Source: Candidatus Gastranaerophilales bacterium (GTDB lineage Bacteria; Cyanobacteriota; Vampirovibrionia; Gastranaerophilales; Gastranaerophilaceae). From it: 64,000 nucleotides of DNA. Below are positions 22,071 to 33,070 of this stretch, piece after piece. The stretch lies in the NCBI GenBank assembly GCA_905235155.1, contig CAJOKJ010000005.1, positions 1 to 64,000 on the forward strand, in the 5' to 3' direction. A program made the translations under genes and the position numbers. The notes below the pieces were generated by a model. It was not told the DNA's origin and did not search any database. It saw nothing but the letters and a program-made list of their open reading frames with translations. Positions within the stretch are counted from its first letter, which is position 1. Each line of letters opens with the position of its first letter.

Positions 22071-22655
22071 TTTAGTTTCCCAGTTTAATGAAGACGCACA
22101 ATCTAAGTAATCCATATTTCCATTTACAACAGCCCAGTTTGTTGCTTGTATCATATCATTATCTAATTTAATAGCGTTAGTTGATGCATTTCTGTCTATG
22201 CCGTAACCATAAGGTAAAATCTCACCTGAATTATAATTAATGTTAAATCTAAATATAGATTTTCCTTTTGTATTGCCGTTTATTCCGTCAACGGCAACAT
22301 AAATAGCAATACTACTTGTAGATATAATAGTGCCATCTTTTAATTCACAAACAGGATAGCCGCTAAAACTATATCCACTAAGAGGAAATGTGACTCCACA
22401 ACGTTTTATATCTAAAAATTCAAATATTCTATTTATATTTAGTGTGTATCCTGTACCCCATTCTTCAGAATCACCATATTTTGTAATTGCTTGACTAAAT
22501 GCTGCTTGCAGTTCGTTTTGAACTTTTCTGAGTTGAGTTATGTTTTTGTTTCTGTCAGCACTATTTATTACTGTCGGTAAGGTAAGTACAGCAACTACAC
22601 TGATTATAGCTACAACAACCAATACTTCTGATAATGTAAACGCTTTTTTAAACAT
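22056..22655 (-). CDS. prepilin / type II secretion pseudopilin-like protein
   Basis: KKAFTLSEVLVVVAIISVVAVLTLPTVI N-methylation motif. Confidence 0.85.
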   Translation of the reverse strand: MFKKAFTLSEVLVVVAIISVVAVLTLPTVINSADRNKNITQLRKVQNELQAAFSQAITKYGDSEEWGTGYTLNINRIFEFLDIKRCGVTFPLSGYSFSGYPVCELKDGTIISTSSIAIYVAVDGINGNTKGKSIFRFNINYNSGEILPYGYGIDRNASTNAIKLDNDMIQATNWAVVNGNMDYLDCASSLNWETKLTCK

Positions 22656-23652
22656 TTCTTTCTTCCTTTATTTTATCTAATGAAAAGTTAAATTTGTACA
22701 AATAATATAAACCTACAACTGTTAGTAATATAATTAATATTATAGGATGAACCAGTGAAACAGCAAGTATTGATGATTTTTTTACACCATATATTCCAAG
22801 TGCAATTAAGTACGCTGCTTGATACGGCCCAAAAAATATTGATGAAGACGGTAACATTGCTGAAAATGATATTAGGCTTATTACAAAAAGCGATGCCGAA
22901 AATGGCAGCGACAGATTAAAGCTTGCAAGGATTAAATATGCTACATAACATTCAATCCCCCAAATTACAGCACTTGATATGACTGCTTTTAACGATAGCT
23001 TTACGCTGTCTAAAACTTCAAAGCCTTCCATAAAAGAGTTTGCATGTTTATTTAAACTTTCAACAACTTTGCTTAATTTTTCTAATTTAATTTTATTTAA
23101 AAGTAGTTCAATTTTTTTGCAAACAAAATCAATTTTATTAAACTTAAAAATTAAATAGAATGCTATCATACTTCCAATAAAAATAAATCCAAAAAAGTAT
23201 ATTGCACTTAGTATAACGGGGTTATTTTTGCAGTAAACAAGTACAGCAAATAATAAAATGAAAAATACGCTTATACCGTCTAAAGTTCTTTCTAAAATTA
23301 TAGAACCAAATACTTTCATTTTTTTTTCGTTTTTATTTTCGCCCAAATAATATGCTCTATAAATATCGCCTGCTCTTGCAGGTAAAAAGCAGTTAAGCAT
23401 GCTTCCGACGATAAAAACCGAGCCCAGATGCCAATTTGAATATTTTGGGTTATCCATCAAAAGAGCCTTCCAGCGAATACCTCTTAAATACATTGTAAAA
23501 TAATAAAGTGCAACTATCCAAAATAAATATTTAAAACTGAACATTTTAAATGCGTTTAAAAATTCCGCAGCACTTATATCACGGAAAATATAAACTAAAA
23601 ACACCACAAATAATATGGTTACGGATATTGTTAAAATCTTTTTTTTGTTCAT
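22648..23652 (-). CDS. lysylphosphatidylglycerol synthase TM region / flippase-like protein (UPF0104)
   Basis: multi-TM; YTMYLRGIRWKALL, LPARAGDIYRAYYLG, ERTLDG motifs. Confidence 0.85.
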   Translation of the reverse strand: MNKKKILTISVTILFVVFLVYIFRDISAAEFLNAFKMFSFKYLFWIVALYYFTMYLRGIRWKALLMDNPKYSNWHLGSVFIVGSMLNCFLPARAGDIYRAYYLGENKNEKKMKVFGSIILERTLDGISVFFILLFAVLVYCKNNPVILSAIYFFGFIFIGSMIAFYLIFKFNKIDFVCKKIELLLNKIKLEKLSKVVESLNKHANSFMEGFEVLDSVKLSLKAVISSAVIWGIECYVAYLILASFNLSLPFSASLFVISLISFSAMLPSSSIFFGPYQAAYLIALGIYGVKKSSILAVSLVHPIILIILLTVVGLYYLYKFNFSLDKIKEERNV

Positions 23653-23690
23653 AAGGAAATTTTAACACATTTATCTGTATAAGGCTATAT

Positions 23691-24422
23691 TTAATAAGGT
23701 TTATTAACTAAATTTTCATGTGTATTTAGTTCAATTTCGTCATTAAGTGGTGCTAAATCTATTTTTCTTTTATATTTTTTTTCCAGTGCCAGTGAGATTA
23801 AATAATCTGCAAAATGAGGGTTTTTAGGTAAAAATGAACCGTGTAAATAAGTTCCAAAGATATTTTTATATCTTGCACCTTCTGTTTTATCTTGACCGTT
23901 ATTTCCGTTTCCGACAATAATTTTTGAAATTGGTTTTGTATCACCTTGTAAATAAGTTAAACCGCTGTGATTTTCAAATCCTACAAGAGAATTTGGTTTA
24001 AGGAAATTAATTTCAGCGGTAACATTACCTATAAACCGTTTATTGCCGGCAAGAGTATATGCATCCAGCAAACTTATTCCTTTTAATTCAGAACCGTCTT
24101 GAGCTTTGTAATAATGTCCTAATAGTTGATAACCGCCACAAATTGATAAAAATACCGCATTGTTATCTCTTTCCTCTGTTAAGAATGCTTTATTCTTTTG
24201 AAGTTCAAAAGCAACATCAACTTGCTGTCTGTCTTGACCTCCACCGATAAAATATATGTCGTGAGGTTTAAATGTATCGCCAATGTTTATTTCTTCGGCA
24301 ATAAATTTTATCCCTCTCCATTCACAGCGTTTTTTTAGCGTTAAAACATTACCTATATCTCCGTATAGGTTTAATAATTTCGGATAAATATGTGCAAAGC
24401 TAAGTTCTAAATTTTCTTCCAT
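23691..24422 (-). CDS. gatD: lipid II isoglutaminyl synthase glutaminase subunit (type 1 glutamine amidotransferase)
   Basis: LNLYGDIGNVLTLKKRCEWRGI; FIGGGQDRQQ; catalytic SICGGYQLLG; TYLHGSFLPKNPHFAD. Confidence 0.85.
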   Translation of the reverse strand: MEENLELSFAHIYPKLLNLYGDIGNVLTLKKRCEWRGIKFIAEEINIGDTFKPHDIYFIGGGQDRQQVDVAFELQKNKAFLTEERDNNAVFLSICGGYQLLGHYYKAQDGSELKGISLLDAYTLAGNKRFIGNVTAEINFLKPNSLVGFENHSGLTYLQGDTKPISKIIVGNGNNGQDKTEGARYKNIFGTYLHGSFLPKNPHFADYLISLALEKKYKRKIDLAPLNDEIELNTHENLVNKPY

Positions 24423-24563
24423 ATCTTTAGTTTATTATAAATCGTCTTTACGGGCAATAAATAAAACTTAATATTACATATAAATTTTTAAGTCATGTTT
24501 GTTATTTTTGATATAATTATCAAGTGAGGATTTTTTCTCGGTTACAGAGATATTGGAATTAGC

Positions 24564-25886
24564 ATGAAGGATAGAATAACATTATTCATATTATTTGTTG
24601 GATTGGCAGTGCTTTTATATGTATACCAATATCATTTTAATACTATTTGGGGATTGGTAACGCTTGTTGGTGCAATGTTTGTGTATTCAATCTACATGGT
24701 GCTTGCAGATAAGCATCAAAAGCGTAAATTAAAGAAAAATCCAAAAGTTATTAACGAAAATTATAAGCCATTTGTAACAATAATGGTGCCTGCACATAAT
24801 GAAGCATCAGTTATTGCAGATACGGTGGAAAATATTTTACAACTTGATTATCCAAGTTACGAATTAATTATTATAGATGACAGAAGCGAAGATAATACCG
24901 CAGAAGTTATGCAGAAATTAGAACAAAAACATTCTAACGTAAAAGCGTTTATTCGTCCAAAGGAGGCATTTCCCGGTAAGTCAGCCGTTTTGAATGACGC
25001 AATGCAATTTGCACATGGTGAAGCGGTTTTAGTTTTTGATGCTGATGCAAGAGTAGAATCTGATTTTTTAAACAAATTAGTTCCAAATCTTGAACCGGAA
25101 GATGTAGGTGCTGTTCAAGCAAGAAAAGTTGTTTCAAACCGTGAGTATAATTTTCTGACAAGATGTCAGGATAATGAGATGACGTTGGATACTCACTTTC
25201 AAATTGGCAGGGATGCAGTTAAAGGTGCTGTTGAGTTGCGTGGTAACGGTGAATTGATAAAAGTTGCGGCATTAAAAGATATTGGTGGTTGGAATAATTA
25301 TACAATTACTGATGATTTAGATATGTCAACACAATTGCATATTAAGGGTTGGGACGTTAGATTTTGTCCGGAAGCAATTGTTAGAGAAGAAGCCATTATT
25401 TATTTAAAACCGTTATACAGACAACGCAGACGCTGGTTTGAAGGTAGCGTAAGACGATATTTAGAACATTTTGGCGAAGTTTTAAAATCTAAAAAAATGT
25501 CATTAAGGGCAAGTTTAGATATGACTGCATATTTATCAGAATTTTTAATGCCAATATGGTTTACAATGGAACTTTTACTCAGAACTTATAAATTTGCAAC
25601 GGGTAAAATGCCGTTAAATGGTGTATATTCATCAATAATTGTAGGTATTGCCATCGGAACTTGTTTTTGTTTGGCAACCAGATACAGTTTAAGAAAATAT
25701 AATAAAATGAGCCGCTGGCAGGCTTTAAAACAAGCAGTGGAAACTTCTGCATATATATTGTTTATATGGTTCCCTGTTGCTTTCTATATTGCACTCAAAA
25801 TTTTATTTAAACCAAAAGATATGGATTGGGGTAAAACAACTCACGGACTTGTTTTGGAAGCTGAAAAAGAGATGACAAATGTATAA
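24564..25886 (+). CDS. membrane glycosyltransferase family 2 (cellulose-synthase-like)
   Basis: MVPAHNEASVIADTVENIL, FDADARV, TDDLDMSTQLHIKGW, RQRRRWFEG (QxxRW-like). Confidence 0.9.
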   Translation: MKDRITLFILFVGLAVLLYVYQYHFNTIWGLVTLVGAMFVYSIYMVLADKHQKRKLKKNPKVINENYKPFVTIMVPAHNEASVIADTVENILQLDYPSYELIIIDDRSEDNTAEVMQKLEQKHSNVKAFIRPKEAFPGKSAVLNDAMQFAHGEAVLVFDADARVESDFLNKLVPNLEPEDVGAVQARKVVSNREYNFLTRCQDNEMTLDTHFQIGRDAVKGAVELRGNGELIKVAALKDIGGWNNYTITDDLDMSTQLHIKGWDVRFCPEAIVREEAIIYLKPLYRQRRRWFEGSVRRYLEHFGEVLKSKKMSLRASLDMTAYLSEFLMPIWFTMELLLRTYKFATGKMPLNGVYSSIIVGIAIGTCFCLATRYSLRKYNKMSRWQALKQAVETSAYILFIWFPVAFYIALKILFKPKDMDWGKTTHGLVLEAEKEMTNV

Positions 25887-25901
25887 TAAAAGGGGTTAAA
25901 A

Positions 25902-26429
25902 ATGGTAACCGACATTAAAGAAAAAATTAGAGCAATACAAGATTTTCCAAAAAAAGGAATATTGTTTAGAGATATCACTACTGCATTAAAAGATGCGGAT
26001 ACTATGAAAAAAATGGTTGATTTTTTGTATGAACACTATAAAGATAAAGAAATCGACTATATTGCAGGCATGGAATCAAGAGGCTTTATTGTTGGTATGC
26101 CGCTTGCATATAAATTAAATGTTGGTTTTATTCCTGTAAGAAAACCGCATAAATTACCTGCTGAAACCTATCAACAAATTTATGAGCTTGAATATGGTAC
26201 AGATATGATAGAAATGCATAAAGACGCTGTTGAAGAAGGTTCAAATGTTTTGATTGTGGATGACTTGTTGGCAACAGGCGGAACTGCTTGTGCTGCTTGT
26301 AAATTAATTCATCAAGCAAAAGCAAATATTGTTGGAACGGCATTTTGGATAGAATTAAACGGACTTGGCGGACGTGAAAAACTTAAACAACAAGAAGACT
26401 GCGAAGTTTTATCAATGCTTCAGTACTAA
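25902..26429 (+). CDS. apt: adenine phosphoribosyltransferase
   Basis: IRAIQDFPKKGILFRDITTALKD; VLIVDDLLATGGTACAA. Confidence 0.97.
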   Translation: MVTDIKEKIRAIQDFPKKGILFRDITTALKDADTMKKMVDFLYEHYKDKEIDYIAGMESRGFIVGMPLAYKLNVGFIPVRKPHKLPAETYQQIYELEYGTDMIEMHKDAVEEGSNVLIVDDLLATGGTACAACKLIHQAKANIVGTAFWIELNGLGGREKLKQQEDCEVLSMLQY

Positions 26430-26462
26430 TATTTATAAGTAAATTTTTGGAATATGCAGGAT

Positions 26463-27461
26463 TTATTCTTTACACATAAATCTTGCATATTCTTTTTTCA
26501 TTGGTAATTCTGAAATTTGAAAATGTTTATTTTGCGGTACGGTATTGTAATAAGCGTATGCCTTGCAATAATCTCCTTTTTGTTCATAAGCAAGTGCTGC
26601 AAAATAATTGAAATATTCATTTCCTGATTTAAGATACGCTTGTTCAAATTCTTTTATTGCTTTATCGCTTTCTCCTTCAAGATAATAAATTTTGCCTCTG
26701 TCAGAATACCCTACGGGATAATCTTTTTCGTTTAAGTGCATAGATTTTTCAAACATAGAATTAATTTCAGGTGATATTTTTCTCGTTTTTACAAAGGTGT
26801 AATACGCTTTTGCTGACAAAACCCACGAATTTTTCGGATTTAATGTCAGTGCTTTGTCGCAATCTTTTATAGCCCCATCAATATCGTTTAGGTTATATTT
26901 TGCAAGAGCTCTGTTTTCGTACAAATTATCATTTTTCGGCTGAAATTTAATAAAGAAATTAATTGTATTTAAAGCTTTTTGCCACTCTTGATTTTCAAGA
27001 TTATGTTCATAGAACAGACAAGGGCAGTTGTATAAGAAAAAAATAATTATTACAATATAGAATAATACAAATATGCCTGTAATTTTTTTTAAATCTTTAG
27101 ATATTAAATTTTTTGGTTTTACTTTACGATATTTTCTTAAATACCACATGAAAAAAACACTTACCAGACAAGACGTAAGACATAGGGTTAAAACAGTTAA
27201 TGTGAAAAATCCATTCATATTAAATATTTGATGGAGCAGGATTATAAAAAAAATAAATAATGTCATTGACCAAAAGACATTAAAAACTGCACTTAAACGC
27301 CAATATATCAAAATGAATTTCAAATCCTTTAAAGAATCAACTTCATATCCTTTCATACCAACTTGCGGGTAAAAAATGAATTTACCGTCATCAGTTTGTT
27401 CAATAAAATTGAAATCATCATAATTGTATAAATCTTTAAAAATCTTTTTTAAATTTATCAT
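26463..27461 (-). CDS. membrane protein with TPR repeats
   Basis: N-terminal TM helices, then NLNDIDGAIKDCDKALTLNPKNS... TPR units. Confidence 0.75.
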   Translation of the reverse strand: MINLKKIFKDLYNYDDFNFIEQTDDGKFIFYPQVGMKGYEVDSLKDLKFILIYWRLSAVFNVFWSMTLFIFFIILLHQIFNMNGFFTLTVLTLCLTSCLVSVFFMWYLRKYRKVKPKNLISKDLKKITGIFVLFYIVIIIFFLYNCPCLFYEHNLENQEWQKALNTINFFIKFQPKNDNLYENRALAKYNLNDIDGAIKDCDKALTLNPKNSWVLSAKAYYTFVKTRKISPEINSMFEKSMHLNEKDYPVGYSDRGKIYYLEGESDKAIKEFEQAYLKSGNEYFNYFAALAYEQKGDYCKAYAYYNTVPQNKHFQISELPMKKEYARFMCKE

Positions 27462-27491
27462 AGATTTAGTTTAAGGTATTTTTTATAATTG

Positions 27492-28919
27492 TCAAATTTT
27501 TATTTTATATAAGCAAGCAGATTTTAGGGTTATATGTGTAAGTTGTACAGCGTGTAGCTTAATCCATTCATTTGTGTATTGAATATCTTTTTCATAAGTA
27601 TTTGTACCTTTTATAAACAGCAGATAATAGGTTCCTTTAGTTAAATGATTCAAATCATTAATTAAATATTTTTCTGAAGAAGTTTCCTGTTGTGGTATTG
27701 TTGGTGCTATCAGACTTGTTTTGGGTATATCTTTGAATAAGGCATAGTATGAATATGTAGCTAAAGCACTGTAATAAATATATATTTTTTCGTGTTCTTT
27801 TTTGTTTGTTTTAAGCACCTTTAATAAAGGTTTTACATCTTGCCTTAAATATGAAATTTTGCCGGTAATATACAGTTTTGAAAAATTAAAATATCCGGAC
27901 AAAAAGAATATTGCGGATATTATTATAACAAGGCTTTTTGTATATATGTTCTCAGGCAAATTGTCAATCGGTAATGCACTTAATAAAATTATGAATGGAA
28001 TAATGTAAAGTATCAACCTGTTTTCAAAAGGATATAATTTTAAAAATGCGGCAATTAATCCAAAGAGCAGTGTAAATACAATTATATAAAAATACATAGT
28101 ATTCTTTTTGAAAGTGTAATATAGTCCTATTATTACTAATATAAATAATAAAATATGAAAATGGTCATAAAAAAATAAAAAATCAAAACAATTTTTATAC
28201 ATATTTAAACTGAACACATCGAAGCCATTTGTCCAATAGTTTAAAAGATGTGTTGAGTTTTTTACAAATCTAAGATTATAAAAATAGTATATAAATATTG
28301 CAGTTATGGGATATATGCTTGAATAAATAATTTTTAATCGTTTATTTTTGTTAAGAATAAACATTGTTATAAATATTGCAGGAATTACAAAAAATAGCGG
28401 AAAAGATGTAAACAATCCTATTGTACAAAATATTCCAAACATTGTAAACTGTTTTATGGTTTGTATTTTGTTATTGTATTTAATTGCAAAGTATACGAAT
28501 AATAATGCTAATAAAACATCTGTTGAATATTGTTTAAAGGTTTGAGAATAAAAAAGCAATTGATAATTTAGTCCAAATGATATCAAAGCAATGTATTTTG
28601 ATAAACTTGTTTTTAAAATAAGATTACAAAGTTTGTAAAATACTATAACTGAAAATATACCTGAAACAAACGGAATGAAACGAAAACAAAGCTCATTAAC
28701 TCCAAAATTTGACACTATCAATTTCGTAAATACTAAAAATAAATAAGGTGCTGATTGAAAGAAATCTAATGGTTTAAGTAAACTTAAGTAACTTTTGCTT
28801 AAAGTATTAAATGCAAGTAAAACTTCGTCTGTAAAAAAAGAATTGTTCAGTAAATAAGCATCAAACCTTAAATAAAATGCAATAATAAATATAATTGATA
28901 ATATTAATTTATTCTTCAT
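27492..28919 (-). CDS. glycosyltransferase family 39/PMT-like multi-TM protein
   Basis: N-terminal FYLRFDAYLLNNSFFTDEV, many TM helices. Confidence 0.7.
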   Translation of the reverse strand: MKNKLILSIIFIIAFYLRFDAYLLNNSFFTDEVLLAFNTLSKSYLSLLKPLDFFQSAPYLFLVFTKLIVSNFGVNELCFRFIPFVSGIFSVIVFYKLCNLILKTSLSKYIALISFGLNYQLLFYSQTFKQYSTDVLLALLFVYFAIKYNNKIQTIKQFTMFGIFCTIGLFTSFPLFFVIPAIFITMFILNKNKRLKIIYSSIYPITAIFIYYFYNLRFVKNSTHLLNYWTNGFDVFSLNMYKNCFDFLFFYDHFHILLFILVIIGLYYTFKKNTMYFYIIVFTLLFGLIAAFLKLYPFENRLILYIIPFIILLSALPIDNLPENIYTKSLVIIISAIFFLSGYFNFSKLYITGKISYLRQDVKPLLKVLKTNKKEHEKIYIYYSALATYSYYALFKDIPKTSLIAPTIPQQETSSEKYLINDLNHLTKGTYYLLFIKGTNTYEKDIQYTNEWIKLHAVQLTHITLKSACLYKIKI

Positions 28920-30274
28920 TAAAAATCTCTTGGACTAATGCCATTAATCCAGTTTTTTTCAATTCTTTCCAATGATATACCTTTTGTTTCAGGTACAAAG
29001 AAATAAACGAATATTAGGCATAATATTGACACAATACCGAAAATCCAAAAAGTCCAAGCCCCGCCAAGTCTGTTTAGCAATACGGGAAAACTTGCAACTA
29101 CAAAGAAGTTAAAGGCGAAGTTTGAAACTGTGCAAATACTCATAGAAATCCCACGAATTTTTAAAGGGAAAACTTCTGATACTAAAATCCATCCAACAGG
29201 CCCTAAACTCATTGCAAAGCATACAATATATGTTACTATACTCCCAACGGCAACCCATTGTTGCATTTCCCCAAGACTATCTTCAAAGCTGTATGATGCT
29301 CCCAACGCAAATAAGCTTAACATAACTCCGGTCAATCCAAAATATAATAAGGGTTTTCTTCCCAGTTTATCTGTAAAATACAAAACAACAATAGTCATAA
29401 GAAAATTTACAATGCCTATTCCTGTTGTAGCGTATATTGCTGTTATATGACTATCAAAACCGGCAGATTTAAAAATTGTTGGTGCGTAATAAATAATTGT
29501 GTTAATACCTGTACAAATTTGTGCAAACATAATGCCGATACCAACTACAAATGGCATTAGCATCCATTTTTTTAGTTTAAACTTGTTTTCTTGATTATCT
29601 TTAAAAATAATATTTTTTATTTTATTAATTCTTCTGTCAGCATTAATTCTTGGTTCTATTTTGTTAAATACTTCTTTGGCTTCATCATCTTTATTTTTGC
29701 TTACAAGCCAACGAGGTGTATCCTTTACAAAATACATACCAATAAATAATACTAACGACGGAACGACACCTGCCAAAAGCATCCATCTCCAATTATAAAC
29801 CGTATGTGTAAATACTGCGTTAATAAAGTATGAGAATAAAATACCTGCTGTTATTGCCCACTGATATAAAGAAACTAAAGTTCCTCTTAAATATTTTGGT
29901 GAGATTTCCGAAAGATACAAAGGCACAACGAAATTAACTATACCAACAGCAAATCCTACAAAAATTCTTGAAATAATCAGCATAATAATATTTGTTGCAA
30001 ATGCACACATTATGGAACCAAGAAAAAATATTACGGCAGTTGCCATAATAATTTTTTTACGTCCAAAAATATCTGCTAAAATACCGTTTGTTGCTGCACC
30101 AATGACAGCACCTATTAAAACGGCACTAACAACAAGTCCTTGAAGTGTATCTGTTAAATCCCAAGTTTCATTTATAAATAACAATGCACCCGAAATTACT
30201 CCGGTGTCATAACCTGACAGTAAACCACCTAAAGATGCAATAATTGCAATTACATATAACCATAAATATTTCAT
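28919..30274 (-). CDS. MFS sugar porter
   Basis: GYDTGVISGALLFI, DIFGRKKI, VPLYLSEISPKYLRGTLVSLYQ, PETKGISLERIE. Confidence 0.95.
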   Translation of the reverse strand: MKYLWLYVIAIIASLGGLLSGYDTGVISGALLFINETWDLTDTLQGLVVSAVLIGAVIGAATNGILADIFGRKKIIMATAVIFFLGSIMCAFATNIIMLIISRIFVGFAVGIVNFVVPLYLSEISPKYLRGTLVSLYQWAITAGILFSYFINAVFTHTVYNWRWMLLAGVVPSLVLFIGMYFVKDTPRWLVSKNKDDEAKEVFNKIEPRINADRRINKIKNIIFKDNQENKFKLKKWMLMPFVVGIGIMFAQICTGINTIIYYAPTIFKSAGFDSHITAIYATTGIGIVNFLMTIVVLYFTDKLGRKPLLYFGLTGVMLSLFALGASYSFEDSLGEMQQWVAVGSIVTYIVCFAMSLGPVGWILVSEVFPLKIRGISMSICTVSNFAFNFFVVASFPVLLNRLGGAWTFWIFGIVSILCLIFVYFFVPETKGISLERIEKNWINGISPRDF

Positions 30275-30495
30275 AAAAACTCCTTTAAATTATTTACGTA
30301 TTTTAGCATAAAAATAAAGAAGTTTTTAAGTATTGATAAAAGTTACAAATATGGGTGAGAATATTTTTTTTTAATTACAATTTTAAAAATCGAGTTATAA
30401 CAGGTTTTGAGGGATAAAATCTTAAGAAATGTTAGAATGATTTGTATGTTTTTCTAAGATTGGAATTTAAGTAATGTAATAAAAAGGAGAATAGT

Positions 30496-30713
30496 ATGAT
30501 TAATTTTTTAAATTCAAAAAACATTATTCAAAAAATATCCAATAAACCTCAAAATTCGCCATTTTGGAAAAAATAAATGATAATAGCAATGTTCGTAATT
30601 TATCCGATACTGAACATGCAAATCTTATGAAAATTTTATCAAGTCAAATTTTAGCAATGGCAGAACAAGATAACCAAATTCCTATCGGCCAAAAATTAGA
30701 TATCATTACTTAA
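30496..30713 (+). pseudogene. small ORF interrupted by a frameshift
   Basis: good RBS (aaaaaggaga) and ATG; MINFLNSKNIIQKISNKPQNSPF, then coding continues in another frame as LEKINDNSNVRNLSDTEHANLMKILSSQILAMAEQDNQIPIGQKLDIIT*. Confidence 0.5.
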
Positions 30714-30894
30714 TTAACAATTTAATTCTTATTTTTACATTTCAAAAAAATTGTAAACAGACATATAGTTTGCTGCTCATTAGCAGATAATTTGCTCTTT
30801 TACGGTTAGACGAATAAAATTTTAGCCAAATAATTTAGAATTATTATTGACGAAATAAATTATAAATTTGATACACGTTTATTGGGTAAACTTT

Positions 30895-32901
30895 TTATAA
30901 CTGTTTTTTTTTATTTGAAACTTGTATTTTTGAAACTTTTATTTCAGATTTATCTGATAGTTTAGTTTTAACTTTGATATTGTTGTTATTTGTCGAAACC
31001 TTAACAACATCTTTTTTTAATGGATATTCTTCAATATTTCTAACGTGTTCAATATTTTTATTCTTTGGTTTTCTCAATTTAACAAGTGCATCAAAATCAG
31101 GTGTTAAACTTAATTCAATATGAAATCTGCCACATTTATTCACTTCTTCATGGCTATTTCTCATAACAGGAAAACCCCAAGCAATTCTAAGAGTTATATC
31201 TTTTGGTAAATTAAACCTGAAACCCAAGCCTAAACTCATAAGAAAGTCGTTTTGATCGTAACCTTGAGAACCATTGCCGGTTCCTTTATATGGAAATATT
31301 CCTGCATGATCCGCAAATACAAAGCCTTTCATAAATGTACCTACGAACGGATACTCTTTTGTTTTATCTTTGCTTTTTATAGTTCTCGGCAAAATAGGAA
31401 ACAACATTTCTGCACTTATAATGTAACCGCTTCTGCCTATGAGTAAACCTTCCGAATATCCTCTGACTGTTGCTATACCGCCTGCTACCATTTGATCTAC
31501 ATAAGGTACAACTCTTTTATTAGGAATAACTTGGTAATTACCTCTTAATGTCCCTACAAAGCCGTGTCCGAAATCGTGTAATCTTAAAAATCCTCCATCT
31601 AATTTTAAGTAATTAGAGTCTTTGTCAAAAATTGGAAATGAATAGCTGACGTTCTGGTTAAGATACCAGATTCCTCTTTTTGTGTCATATCTGAAATTTA
31701 AGCCGGTCTGTGCAGATGTTACTTCATTTTTGAATATATCCTCACCGTCAAAACTTGTTGCTGCTCTTTTATAAGCGATTGAGGTTGTGCTTGATATTTC
31801 TGTCCAAGGTTTGCGATATAAAGGTTGGGTATAATACAATGAGTAATTTTGAGAGCGGCTTTTGATATTAAAATCTTGAAAGTCACCATGTCCTATTTTT
31901 GAATTACTTGATGAAAAATTAAAACCTATTCTGCCATCTTTTTTATTTACCGGAATACTGTAATCCGCAAACGGTGTAACTGAATATTTATTTACATATG
32001 CACCAAGGGTTAATTTGTCTCTAAATCCAAACAGACTATCATCTTGTAGTATTAAACCTCCACGATATTTCCCGATATTTGAACGACCTGCGTTATCCAT
32101 TAATGCAGTAATATGAAACGGTAATTTTTCTCTGACTTTAACATCAATATCTGTTGTACCTATTGCATTTTTTCCCGGAAGCAGTGTGCCGTTTAATTCA
32201 ACATTATCGTTGTAGCGGTTAAATATCAAGAGGTTTTGCTCTAAACTCTGAATATTAAATAATTCACCTTTTTTTAAGTTTAATCTTTTTTCAATATAAG
32301 ATGTACGAGTCCACCTGTTACCTTCAATAGTAACATCACCAACTTTACCTTCTAATAGTTCTATTTTTACGGTTTCGTTTTCAATAGTTTGTTCGGGTAA
32401 ATATGCTCTTGCTGTCACAAAACCTTTTTCAAGATAAAGTTTATTTATTCTGTCAACAATCTCTTGCAAATTTTCAAAAGTAAGATTTGATTTAGTGTAA
32501 TCTTCAATTATATTTTTTAATTCTTCTTCAGTAAGAATTGATGATGGGGAAATAACAATATTTTCGACATATACACCTTTTGTAGCATACTCATTTACAT
32601 CTGCTTTTTCAACTTTTGCCTTGATTTTTGGCTTTTTTTTTACTTCTTGTTCTTTCTTTTTGTTATTTTCTTTATATTTTTCAAAATCTATTTGTTCTTG
32701 CCTTTCCATCTCGAATCTTTTGAGAGTATCCATATCGTGAGTATTTAAAGAACCGCCAGGGTTAAGTATTGCAGGATCAAACTCAGTTTCTGCAAGCACA
32801 CTGCTATATGATATTAAAGTTAAAAATATAAATATCCCTAAAAATTTTTTAAATTCTTCCATTATATGATAGTATATTACACAAAATGTCTTTAAAATCA
32901 A
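30895..32901 (-). CDS. TpsB (ShlB/FhaC/HecB) two-partner secretion outer-membrane transporter
   Basis: POTRA_2 region (YVENIVISPSSILTEEELKNI...YLEKGFVTARAYLP), barrel ending HIELSLTPDF, then a 65-aa Lys-rich tail. Confidence 0.9.
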   Translation of the reverse strand: MILKTFCVIYYHIMEEFKKFLGIFIFLTLISYSSVLAETEFDPAILNPGGSLNTHDMDTLKRFEMERQEQIDFEKYKENNKKKEQEVKKKPKIKAKVEKADVNEYATKGVYVENIVISPSSILTEEELKNIIEDYTKSNLTFENLQEIVDRINKLYLEKGFVTARAYLPEQTIENETVKIELLEGKVGDVTIEGNRWTRTSYIEKRLNLKKGELFNIQSLEQNLLIFNRYNDNVELNGTLLPGKNAIGTTDIDVKVREKLPFHITALMDNAGRSNIGKYRGGLILQDDSLFGFRDKLTLGAYVNKYSVTPFADYSIPVNKKDGRIGFNFSSSNSKIGHGDFQDFNIKSRSQNYSLYYTQPLYRKPWTEISSTTSIAYKRAATSFDGEDIFKNEVTSAQTGLNFRYDTKRGIWYLNQNVSYSFPIFDKDSNYLKLDGGFLRLHDFGHGFVGTLRGNYQVIPNKRVVPYVDQMVAGGIATVRGYSEGLLIGRSGYIISAEMLFPILPRTIKSKDKTKEYPFVGTFMKGFVFADHAGIFPYKGTGNGSQGYDQNDFLMSLGLGFRFNLPKDITLRIAWGFPVMRNSHEEVNKCGRFHIELSLTPDFDALVKLRKPKNKNIEHVRNIEEYPLKKDVVKVSTNNNNIKVKTKLSDKSEIKVSKIQVSNKKKQL

Positions 32902-33070
32902 ATTAAATCAAAATATTAAAAAATATTAATTACGTACTATGGTATATTATTGTTATTAGTATTATTTTGGTTATTTATAATTGTTTTTGTAAAATTTTGT
33001 AAATTAACGTTATTAAAAACTTTTTTGTGGGAATATATTATACTATCACATTAGAAGAGCGTAACTATTT

